Positions 18,741-26,846 of a stretch of 64,000 bases of DNA are shown here, piece after piece. Location: contig JAWKTK010000006.1 of the NCBI GenBank assembly GCA_041399205.1, forward strand, positions 248,001 through 312,000, in the 5' to 3' direction. Every line of letters begins with the position of its first letter. Positions within the stretch are counted from its first letter, which is position 1. A program made the position numbers and the translations under genes. The notes under the pieces are model-generated. The model was not told where the DNA came from and made no database searches. It was given only the letters and a program-made list of their open reading frames with translations. This DNA is from JAGQOZ01 sp041399205. Lineage in GTDB: Bacteria > Planctomycetota > Planctomycetia > Pirellulales > Pirellulaceae.

Positions 18741-19679
18741 ATGCAGATCAATCAACGAGCGTTCGAACTATTTCAATCGTTGCCGGAACGAGCAGAATCG
18801 TTGCGAATTCAGCCCTTTCCCGGTTTAGCCAACGTCTGGGATTTTGGCGTTCATGCCGAAGGCGGATTGGCCGCCGGCATCCTGTTGGCGCGAATTTGCA
18901 TGGCCGACCTCGCTCGAATTCGCGTCTGTCCTTCAGACGAAAACGATTGGTCCGGCGCCACCGTGACCGTACAAACCGACCATCCCGTCATTGCCTGCAT
19001 GGCGTCTCAGTACGCCGGCTGGCAAATCAGCGAAGGCAGTTTTTTTGCCATGGGCTCTGGGCCGATGCGAGCGGCCGCAAAAAAGGAAAAACTGTTTGAC
19101 GAAATTCCCGGCCAAGAATCGCCCGACGTGGTTGTCGGCGTGCTGGAAACTCGCGCGACACCTACCACCGAAGTCATTTCGCAAATTGCCGCCGCATGTC
19201 ACGTTTCGCCCGAACAAGTTTGCTTGGCCATCGCACCTACCGCCAGCCAAGCCGGGACGGTCCAAGTGGTGGCTCGTGCTATTGAAACCTCGCTGCACAA
19301 AATGCATGAACTGGGATTTGATCTTTCTCGAGTAAAATCGGCCATGGGTTCGGCGCCGTTGCCGCCCGTGGCCAAAGATGACTTGGCGGGAATCGGCCGC
19401 ACCAATGACGCCGTGTTGTATGGTGGCCGAGTGACCCTGTGGTTGCGAGGCGATGATGCTTCGTTGGCGTCCATTGTGGATCAAATTCCCAGCAACGCGT
19501 CGAACGATTTCGGCCGACCGTTCCGCGACATTTTTGCTCGCTACAATCACGATTTCTATCAGATCGATCCTCATCTGTTCAGTCCCGCTCGAATCACGCT
19601 GATCAATTTGGATACCGGCGCGTCGTTTTCTGCAGGCCGAGTGATCCCGGAAGTGTTGGCCAAGTCTTTCCTTGGTTAG
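18741..19679 (+). CDS. mch: methenyltetrahydromethanopterin cyclohydrolase
   Basis: Mch (EC 3.5.4.27) hydrolyses methenyl-H4MPT to N5-formyl-H4MPT in the C1 pathway for formaldehyde oxidation. About 312 residues, the usual family length. Visible signatures: GVHAEGGLAAGILLARICMADL, VTVQTDHPVIACMASQYAGW, FFAMGSGPMRA, CLAIAPTASQAGTVQVVAR, GSAPLPPVAKDD, GRTNDAVLYGG and FARYNHDFYQIDPHLFSPA. The start is ATG 18741 (MQINQRAFELF), matching the family N-terminus; the frame upstream of it is not family-like. It is cytoplasmic. The ATP-grasp gene starts 10 bases after its stop, so the two form an operon, an arrangement known from the H4MPT clusters of methylotrophs and other planctomycetes. Confidence 0.95.
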   Translation: MQINQRAFELFQSLPERAESLRIQPFPGLANVWDFGVHAEGGLAAGILLARICMADLARIRVCPSDENDWSGATVTVQTDHPVIACMASQYAGWQISEGSFFAMGSGPMRAAAKKEKLFDEIPGQESPDVVVGVLETRATPTTEVISQIAAACHVSPEQVCLAIAPTASQAGTVQVVARAIETSLHKMHELGFDLSRVKSAMGSAPLPPVAKDDLAGIGRTNDAVLYGGRVTLWLRGDDASLASIVDQIPSNASNDFGRPFRDIFARYNHDFYQIDPHLFSPARITLINLDTGASFSAGRVIPEVLAKSFLG

Positions 19680-19688
19680 AAAGCCAAA

Positions 19689-20546
19689 ATGAAAATCGCC
19701 TTTTTGGGGTCGAACGATAGTTGGTACTTTCGAGATTTGCAACGAGCGGCGGTGGGTGATTTCGAATTGACCCCGCTGCCGTTTTCCGAACTAGCAACTT
19801 CGTCTGACGGAACCGTCTACTCCAATGGCCAGACACTGACGGACTTTGATGCTGTTTTGGTTCGCACCATGCCGCCCGGTTCGCTAGAACAAGTCGTCTT
19901 CCGCATGGACGCACTGCATAAACTGCAACGCTTGGGGCAACTTGTTGTCAATTCGGCCAAGTCGTTGGAATATGCGATTGATAAATTCGTCGCGACCGAT
20001 CTGTTGCAACAAGCGGGTCTGGCCGTTCCGCGAACGATTGTCGTCCAGTCCGTGGATCAAGCGATCGAGGCCTTTCGTGCGTTGGGCAATGACGTGGTAT
20101 TGAAACCGATCTTCGGCAGTGAAGGTCGAGGAATCGCGAGGTTGCAGGACGAAAACATTGCGCTGCGAGCGTTCAAGTTGCTGACGCAAGCCGGAGCGGT
20201 TTTGTACTTGCAAGAATTTATCGAACATGAAGGCTATGACGTCCGAGTCTTCCTGTGCGGTGACAACATCTTGTCCATGCGTCGCCACAATGCTTTGGAT
20301 TGGCGAACGAATGTCAGTCGAGGCGCTTCGGCCGAACCGTTTACTGCTTCGGACGAACAAATCCAGATGGCTCGGATCGCCGCCACCGCCTTGCAAGTCT
20401 CGTTGGCCGGCGTTGATTTGCTGCCCGCTAAAAACGGCATCACCTACGCCATTGAAGTGAACGGCGTCCCCGGCTGGCGAGCATTACAACGCGCCACCGG
20501 CGTAGACGTTTCTAGAACCGTGCTGGAGTTTCTGGGAAAGCTTTGA
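19689..20546 (+). CDS. RimK/MptN-like ATP-grasp ligase linked to mch
   Basis: 285 residues. An N-terminal pre-ATP-grasp domain (MKIAFLGSNDSWYFRDL) is followed by the ATP-grasp core: DKFVATDLLQQAGLAVPRT, VVLKPIFGSEGRGI (P-loop-like Lys and Gly), YLQEFIEHEGYDVRVFLCG, and the Mg-binding end EVNGVPGWRALQRATG. It is closest in style to the RimK and MptN alpha-L-glutamate ligases. In Methylobacterium-type clusters an ATP-grasp gene (orf5) sits beside mch and is needed for methanopterin-cofactor biosynthesis. The 10-base gap to mch argues for the same role here: adding a side-chain residue to dephospho-tetrahydromethanopterin. The exact acceptor is inferred, not shown. Confidence 0.85.
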   Translation: MKIAFLGSNDSWYFRDLQRAAVGDFELTPLPFSELATSSDGTVYSNGQTLTDFDAVLVRTMPPGSLEQVVFRMDALHKLQRLGQLVVNSAKSLEYAIDKFVATDLLQQAGLAVPRTIVVQSVDQAIEAFRALGNDVVLKPIFGSEGRGIARLQDENIALRAFKLLTQAGAVLYLQEFIEHEGYDVRVFLCGDNILSMRRHNALDWRTNVSRGASAEPFTASDEQIQMARIAATALQVSLAGVDLLPAKNGITYAIEVNGVPGWRALQRATGVDVSRTVLEFLGKL

Positions 20547-20762
20547 TCTGCTGAGGTCCACGGCAGATAGTTCCTCGGCTGCGTCTTTGAGATTTGGCAT
20601 CCGTCGCTAGTGCGTTCAAGTACCATGGCAAATCGCCAAGTTTGAATGACATTGACGCTGGTGTAGAATGCTAGTCGGTGGAACGGCTGCCGATGATAGT
20701 TGCCGAAATATTTTCCCGTCGTGTTCTCGTACGGGACGCCTGGAATATCGATTCCCAAGAAC

Positions 20763-21314
20763 ATGGACAATACCATGCAAGAAACATCCCAAAAATTCAC
20801 TTATCGCGAATACTGTTCCATTCCGGACGACGGCAAGCAGCACGAGATTATTGACGGAGATCACTACGTGAACCCGGCCCCTGGCACATACCATCAAACG
20901 GTTTCTCGCAAGATTCAGTTCCAGCTTTTCGCTCAGATCGAATTGCCGGAGCGAGGTTTTGTCTATGACGCTCCCACTGATCTACAGCTTTCCGAACATG
21001 ATATCGTGCAGCCAGATATCGTCGTCGTCCTGGCGAAAAACAAATCGATTATTACTCCCACCAAGATCAAAGGCGTGCCGGACTTGGTGGTTGAGATTTT
21101 GTCGCCGTCTACGGTCAAGAACGATCGAGAACGCAAGTTTTCACTGTATCAACGTTGCGAAGTTCCCGAATACTGGCTGGTTGATCCCGAAGAACACGTG
21201 ATATCGCAATTTGTTCTCCAAGCCAAAGCGTATCACCAGCTGCCGTCCGCATCGAACGAAATTCAATCACACTTCATCGAAAATGCAATCGTTGATCTTC
21301 GACAGGTTTGGTGA
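20763..21314 (+). CDS. Uma2-family (DUF820) endonuclease-like protein
   Basis: 183 residues from ATG 20763 (MDNTMQETSQKFTYREYCSIPDDG). Family signatures: HEIIDGDHY, PAPGTYHQTVSRKIQFQL, VQPDIVVVL, GVPDLVVEILSPSTVKNDRERKFSLYQRCEVPEYWLVDPEE. The PD-(D/E)XK nuclease core is visible as D in PDLV, EIL, and the Lys of RKFSLY. The family is strongly expanded in Cyanobacteria and Planctomycetes; its cellular role is unsettled. A second, broken copy lies on the other strand at 23214-23777. An alternative start is ATG 20775. Confidence 0.88.
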   Translation: MDNTMQETSQKFTYREYCSIPDDGKQHEIIDGDHYVNPAPGTYHQTVSRKIQFQLFAQIELPERGFVYDAPTDLQLSEHDIVQPDIVVVLAKNKSIITPTKIKGVPDLVVEILSPSTVKNDRERKFSLYQRCEVPEYWLVDPEEHVISQFVLQAKAYHQLPSASNEIQSHFIENAIVDLRQVW

Positions 21315-21630
21315 ACGCGTGTCGCACGTATTGCTGAGCAATCAACTCCCATGCCAACACCGTGGTGCCGTTGCAGCCACTTTTTGAACGTGTCGCGCAA
21401 AAAACTTGCCGCGTTCGCTCCAGCTTGTTAGACTCGTAGTTTTGACTGTGCACTCGATGGATCCAGGGCGGCTAAATCCAGTTCGCTGTTTATGCTAAAG
21501 CTTGCTGACGAGTATTGGCACGTATGAAAGCATTGCCACTGAATGCGCAAAGTCCTAATTTTGCCCATTGACATGCGCACGCCTATTCCGAACGGTCTCG
21601 TGCGACAAGTTGCAAGTTGGAGATTCGCCG
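21315..21630. other. intergenic region upstream of the 21631 gene
   Basis: About 316 bases without a supportable gene. It presumably holds the promoter of the downstream PEP-CTERM/dockerin gene; I see no clear hairpin or repeat in it. Confidence 0.5.
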
Positions 21631-23105
21631 ATGTCCGTTTTCCGAGATCATCAATTGCTGGCGATTACAATAATCGCGATGTTGGCCTGTCATGGAATGG
21701 AGAATGCCACGGCTCAACAATCCATCAATTACGACGACGGGCAAGAACACGTCCTAACGGACCCAGTTCAGCAAGTGGTTGTTTCCAACGGTAGTCTGTT
21801 AGACATACGTGCCAACGTTGAGCATGTCGAGGTTGATGGCGCAGTGCTTCTACATAACGGAGGCCAGTTAGGCAGCATGTCGCCCGAAAAAGGCATTACA
21901 CTTCGAAACGGAGCAAATGCAACGCTTAGCTCCGGCAGAGTCTGGGGCATCGAAATAGATGCGGCAACACTGACACTCGATGGAGGATTCGTCAACTACT
22001 TTGATTGCAATACCATTGAAGTACACAACCATTCGAATTTCATCCTGGAATCGGGTGGAGTTGGAGCTGCAGACCCTGGCTGCCGCGGGCTTGACGTTCT
22101 TGATTCTAATGTCATGGTAAACGGCGGTAGTACGGGAGGCATAACGTGGCTTGCTGGTGCATCCACCGCCAACATCACTTCAGGGACTCTGACGAACATT
22201 GACAATGGCACTCTGTATGCCTCAGACACATCATCGATAACCATCACCAGCGGTCTCGTTACCACGCCCCATGACGTTGTTATTCGGCTGGATGACTCGG
22301 CCACACTTCGACTGACAGGAGGCGAAGTCGACGCTTTTCAAGGGAACGGAATCTTCGCGAACCACCAATCCACTGTTGAAATTTGGGCAGGCGTGGTGCG
22401 AAGCAACGAAAATAGCGTCGTATCGGTTGGCGGGAGTTCGCAGCTTCGCATCGCTGGTGGCACCTTTGAACTTGGCGAAGACATCTATCCCCATATCAAT
22501 GCCGCTGGCGAATCAAACGTCACCATTTTCGGACGCGATTTCAACTTCCCCGTATCGAAACCAATTGAACCATTGGACGGTGTCATCACCGGAACATTGG
22601 CGGACGGAAGCCAGGTGAACTGGCGTTACAATCGAGAATCGACGGCCACAATTACACTGCTTCCATTCATTCCAGGAGACTTCAATTTGGATGGAGTGCT
22701 CAATTTTGACGACATCGACGCTCAAGCCGTCGCCATGCAGTTCAGCGGCAGAAACCGCCGTCTATGATCAGAACGATGATGATCGAAATCGACGTATCGG
22801 ACCGCGAAATCTGGATTCACCAATACGCGACAACTTGGTTCGGCGATGCGAATTTGGACGGGGAATTCAACAGCGGTGACTTAGTCCAAGTATTTCAAAT
22901 GGCCGCGTACGAAAACTCAGTGCCGGCCGGTTGGAAGGAAGGCGACTGGAATGGAGACGGTGTGTTTGATTCGGGTGACTTGGTATGGGCGTTTCAAGAT
23001 GGTGGCTACGAGCGAGGCCCACGTCCCAACATCGCGACCGTTCCCGAACCTTCGTCATTGCTGTTGGTAATCGGTGCCCTGGGCGTGTTGCCGGGCGCGT
23101 CATAG
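21631..23105 (+). pseudogene. secreted beta-helix-like protein with dockerin and PEP-CTERM (frameshifted here)
   Basis: Start at ATG 21631 with GGAG seven bases upstream, followed by a hydrophobic signal segment and MENATAQQ. The body (to about 22670) repeats short Gly/Asn/Thr-rich rungs of about 20 residues (GITLRNGANATLSSGRVWGI; ATLTLDGGFVNYF; NVMVNGGSTGGITW; SITITSGLVTT; TLRLTGGEVDAF; SQLRIAGGTFELG), typical of a right-handed beta-helix. After GDFNLDGVLNFDDID the frame shifts twice: an extra A near 22750 and an extra base near 22781. Open segments are 21631-22767 and 22764-23105. Removing the two bases gives 490 residues with GDANLDGEFNSGDLVQVF, GDWNGDGVFDSGDLVWAF and a VPEPSSLLL tail. The basic end of the tail is degenerate. 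Ligand unknown. Confidence 0.75.
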
Positions 23106-23213
23106 GTAAAAAGCTACACAGCAATTTGCCGTCAATCAGAACGGCCCCAGTGCAATTCGACAACGAGAGTGCCAATTGATCCCAGAGCAACGCTCTTACG
23201 CAAAAGTTCAAAT

Positions 23214-23777
23214 CTATCCTTGGGTCACTTCAAATAGTTCTGCCGTATTCAGATGAGCTTCTGGGCGGCATTGGGGTGCGAGCGGATGGGGAGGCACGAC
23301 GATTTGGATGTTGCGATAGTGCTGGCCGTCACTTTGAGACATGACGTGGATTCGCGAAGCAGGAATGTCGACCACCCAATATTCTGCCACGCCGCTGTGA
23401 GCGTAGATATCTGCCTTTTCGCGAAGATCCGCTTCCAAGCTGCTGTCAGAAACTTCGATCAGTAACAGCACGTCGGCAGCTGTGGGGCGAACTCGGCCAT
23501 AGCGTTTGGGCTTTAGCCAGACGATATCAGGCTCGGGACGATTGTCATCGCAGATGAATCCACATTGAACTCGGATGTTGGCAACCGTCGCAGTGGTGTT
23601 TTCTACTGACCAACGATCTCGGGCAATGATCAAGTCGTCGTGGATTGGTCCGGCCGGATTCATGAATCGTAGCTCCCCTTCGATCAATTCCACTTTGCGT
23701 GCCCAATCACGTCAAACGCGCCTCGATCCACCATCGAATCAAAGTCAGCTGCCGGTTAGTTTGCTGGAAATGCTCAT
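23214..23777 (-). pseudogene. second Uma2-family endonuclease-like gene (frameshifted near its start)
   Basis: The true start appears to be ATG 23777 (MSISSKLT), with GAGGAG six bases upstream. The coding sequence then shifts twice: one extra A near 23753-23757, and one missing base near 23691 (HAK then VELIEGEL). Correcting both gives 187 residues. The remaining open part starts at GTG 23693 and reads ELIEGELRFMNPAGPIHDDLI, RPEPDIVWLKPKRYG, DVLLLIEVSDSSLEADLREKADIYAHSGVAEYWVVDIP: the Uma2 nuclease core with D, E and K positions present. As with other broken genes in this window, sequence error is the simplest cause. It faces the 21631 gene tail to tail. Confidence 0.75.
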
Positions 23778-24056
23778 CGGCTCCTCAGCGAACGCGTTTT
23801 CGCTCTGACCATTGTAACCACCTGTTTTGACGGCGGAAAATCGCTTCGGGACAAACAATCGGATAGCGCCACCGTCGGTCTGCGTTGCCGCCCCGCCGTC
23901 TGTCCTCAAATTGTAAGGCAAAACACGTCTCCGAGCCGTCCTCTTGTACACGTCGGCCAAAAGCATTTGCTCGCTACAAACGCGATTTGCTATAACCGCT
24001 GGCATGGCTTTGTAGCCAACTTTTACTTGGGATTTATCCACGAAGGGAGACGTGCA

Positions 24057-24740
24057 ATGCTGCGGACAATCATTTTTTCCATGGCGGTATTAACACTCGC
24101 GAGTACAAAACTCTTCGCTCAGCTTGGACTACCAATCAATCTCAGTTCGCCGCAGTCGCTGGATATTGTGAATACTGGCTCCGTCATTTTGCGTTCCAAC
24201 AAACATGACTTGCGGTTGTCTTACGAACAGAAGCTGGAAGTGCAGAAAGCAATTGGGCAATTGCGTAAGGATACCGAGGAATTCGATGAATCCATTAGTC
24301 ACATACCGACTCCGGAACGCTTTCAGGTGAGCCACGAATGGGGAATTACTCGCTCAAAGGAATTCCACCAACAACTGGTAACGGAAATCCTATCACATCA
24401 GCAAGCCAAGCGGTTGAATCAGTTGGTGTTGGCCGAGCGACTAAAGCGAATTGGTGTGTGGGGTGTTTTGGCTAGTGGCGATATCGTGCCCGAAGTGAAC
24501 GACGTGCGAGTTACCGCCGATCAGTTGGAGGCGATTCGCGATGCCGAACAGGAGGTTCGCCAATTTGTCGAAGAAGAAAAGCGGCGGCTCGGCCACGAAT
24601 ATGCTCGAAAACAAGAATTCCTCAAACAACAATTGCTAGAAGCTTCCCTGGCACCGCTGTCCAAGTCGCAGCGCGAGCAGTTTTTCAAGCTGATCCCTGC
24701 ACCGATCGACTATACAGACGAAGAATGGTATTCCAGGTAG
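24057..24740 (+). CDS. secreted helical protein, twin 1
   Basis: 227 residues from ATG 24057, with GAAGGGAGA upstream. A signal peptide (TIIFSMAVLTLASTKLFAQ) leads into a charged, mainly helical protein. Motifs such as LSYEQKLEVQKAIGQLRK, LSHQQAKRLNQLVLAERL, VTADQLEAIRDAEQEV and LAPLSKSQREQFFKL resemble the Spy/CpxP LTXXQ pattern, in which paired helices handle unfolded proteins or metals in the periplasm. That likeness is structural and weak. The gene 40 bases downstream has the same plan and similar end motifs, so this is a tandem pair. Confidence 0.8.
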   Translation: MLRTIIFSMAVLTLASTKLFAQLGLPINLSSPQSLDIVNTGSVILRSNKHDLRLSYEQKLEVQKAIGQLRKDTEEFDESISHIPTPERFQVSHEWGITRSKEFHQQLVTEILSHQQAKRLNQLVLAERLKRIGVWGVLASGDIVPEVNDVRVTADQLEAIRDAEQEVRQFVEEEKRRLGHEYARKQEFLKQQLLEASLAPLSKSQREQFFKLIPAPIDYTDEEWYSR

Positions 24741-24780
24741 TCACCGGCGTTACTTATTAGGCAACACAAAGGACAGATTT

Positions 24781-25464
24781 ATGAAACTCCACTTCGTTGT
24801 AGTGTTGGTCATTGCCGGTGCATTGACCAGTCGATCGGATTGCCAAGAGACCCCGCAACGCACCGTGATTGTGGGGCCACAGAATTTGCAGGACTTTAGC
24901 ATGGAAATTACGTCGTTGGACCTGTTGGGCGAACGTCGGTTTTTCCATGACCTGCAGCTGGTGCCGTTTCAACAAGAAGAGCTTGCTAAGCTGAAGGAAG
25001 AATTTGACCAAGCCAAGCAGGCTGAACTAGACAAGAAGCCGGACGATTCGGACGAAGTGATTGCGGCATGGATCAAAAAATCGTTCGATTCGTGGCAGCA
25101 GAAAATCCATGCCATTCTGGTGCCGGCCCAAGTTTCGCGACTGAACGAATTGATTCTGCTCGCTCGATACGACGAACTTTACGTGCTGAATGTGCTGCGG
25201 AGTTCCGATGTTTCTGAAGCGGTGAAAGACATGAAAGTCACGCCCAAACAGTTGGCGCAAGTCGAACAAGCTACGTCGAAAGCACTGGACGAATATTTCA
25301 CCGCGATGCGGAAGCTGCAAGAACAAGCGAGTTTGGACCAGCAGCGTCTTGCGACCGAATGCGAAGCAAGACTCTTAGCACCATTGACCGAACAGCAACA
25401 ACAAAAGTTTCGCGAACTCTTTGGCAAGCCGCTGACAAAATCCGACCAAGAGGCTGGGTTGTAA
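24781..25464 (+). CDS. secreted helical protein, twin 2
   Basis: 227 residues, the same length as twin 1. The signal peptide is HFVVVLVIAGALTSRSDCQ. The body shows matching positions: FQQEELAKLKEEFDQAKQ, LVPAQVSRLNELILLARYDE, VTPKQLAQVEQATSKAL and LAPLTEQQQQKFRELFGKPL. The repeated L(T/S)xxQ spacing resembles Spy-like periplasmic proteins, but no established function can be assigned. It is probably co-transcribed with twin 1 (40-base gap). The convergent nitrilase gene ends 38 bases downstream. Confidence 0.8.
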   Translation: MKLHFVVVLVIAGALTSRSDCQETPQRTVIVGPQNLQDFSMEITSLDLLGERRFFHDLQLVPFQQEELAKLKEEFDQAKQAELDKKPDDSDEVIAAWIKKSFDSWQQKIHAILVPAQVSRLNELILLARYDELYVLNVLRSSDVSEAVKDMKVTPKQLAQVEQATSKALDEYFTAMRKLQEQASLDQQRLATECEARLLAPLTEQQQQKFRELFGKPLTKSDQEAGL

Positions 25465-25501
25465 CAAGTTGGGTGAGCTGGTTTCGAGTCGTAGTAAGAA
25501 G

Positions 25502-26504
25502 CTATTGGGCTTCGCGCGGGTTGTGTGCTTTGCTGTTGCGAATGCGTTGTTCGTTCGATTCGATGGAAGGAGGTTCAGGACCGCCGGCGGGAAACACCGT
25601 CGATTGATAGTGGCGATACGCTTCCATTCGTAAATGAGAAAGCATGTGGTGTCCGTTTCGGCGTTCGCGTTCTGCGCGCAACGCGGCAATGTCGACCGGT
25701 CCGACGGTGATCTGTTCGCCCGGACCGGGATTGGCTTGGGATAGAATTCGACCATCAAAGTCCACAATCATACTTCCGCCGGGCCAACTGAATGGCGCGT
25801 AGTTCGACAAGCTGCTGCCTTGGTTGCAGGCCACGACGAAGGCCAAGTTTTCTACCGCTCGGCTCCGATTGATCAGCGTCCACCAGTCCATGGGTTGTGC
25901 CGTTCCCCAAGGATCCATATACGCGGAAACTCGGATCAATACTTCGGCACCATTGAAAGCCAGTTGACGAATCGCTTCGGGGAACAGCCAGTCATAACAA
26001 ATAGCGGCGCCTAACTTGCCAATCTCCGTTTCCACCACCGGAAACAATTCGTCCGTATAGCCCGGTAGATCGTGCGGACTGGTATGAACCTCCCATGGAA
26101 TCCACGGATGAACCTTGCGGTACTTGCTGAGAATTCCGTCCGGTCCAATCAAGCACGTGGTATTGAAAACGTGTCCGGGCCAGCGCGAATCGATTTCCAA
26201 GAACGAACCGGTTTGAATATAGATGTTCAGTTCTTTGGCCTTGCGAACATAGCGGTCCGTATGTTCGTTGGGGATTTCTAAGCGCAAGTCGATCGGCTAG
26301 TTGTTGTGCGGTGTAGTAAATCGGGGCGGCATGAGCAAATTCGGGAAAGACGACTAGCCGAACGTCATGAAACGGAGCGTATCCCTGAACGGCAAAATCG
26401 ATCATCGACAGCATCCGGTCCACTCGCGACACAATCTGGTCGCGCGTTTTGGGGTTTGGCATATCGATCTGGCAGACGGCGGCGTAATAGCGGAGTTGGT
26501 TCAT
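25502..26504 (-). pseudogene. carbon-nitrogen hydrolase (nitrilase superfamily), frameshifted once
   Basis: An extra base near 26289 separates the N-terminal part (25992-26504; MNQLRYYAAVCQIDM, DVRLVVFPEFAHAAPIYY with the catalytic Glu) from the main part (25502-26287). The main part has the nitrilase Lys and Cys elements: YRKVHPWIPWE and AAICYDWLFPEAIRQLAFNGAEVLIR, followed by NRSRAVENLAFVVACNQG and PGGSMIVDFDGRILSQANPGPGE. Deleting that base gives 333 residues, right for an aliphatic-amidase-type hydrolase. All three catalytic residues (Glu, Lys, Cys) are present, which argues that the gene is functional and the shift an error. Substrate unknown; amides or N-carbamyl compounds are typical. 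Confidence 0.82.
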
Positions 26505-26846
26505 GGCAATTTTGGGAGCAAACTTTCCTCAATAGAGCGGAAGCGTTTCGAGGCGTGAACGGGCTTTCAACGGATTTGGCGGATTTGACTATTTAACGAG
26601 TGCAAAATCTTGACGCGAGTGGGAATCGTTCTTAGTCTAACGGTAGTTCTGATTCTGAGAGATCTTAACGGGGTGGATCCCCGAAAGGTGTTGCTAACGC
26701 AAAAGCGCGTTGAGATTTGAGTTTTCTTTATCGACTTGTTTTCGTCGAAATGAGCACCCATTCCTCATGGTGGAGGAGTTTCGTTTATGCAGATCTGCAA
26801 CGCAATGCGTCATTCTTAGTTGACTTGTTTCTAGTGAGGGTTGAGT
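26505..26846 (+). promoter_or_regulatory. 342-base intergenic leader with two small hairpins
   Basis: This lies between the divergent nitrilase and the lectin/dockerin gene. It contains GGGG-TGGAT-CCCC (26670-26682), then GAAAGGTG, and a second hairpin AACGC-AAAA-GCGcGTT (26696-26712), followed by a long AT-rich stretch to the start codon. It may be a structured 5' leader. I could not match it to a known riboswitch consensus. Confidence 0.3.

Noticed and set aside
18933..19742. 269-codon minus-strand frame over mch
   Set aside because: Antisense shadow of a confidently identified gene.
26660..26715. Known riboswitch upstream of the lectin gene
   Set aside because: Hairpins are present but conserved cores of common classes (c-di-GMP, cobalamin, SAM, fluoride, guanidine) could not be matched.
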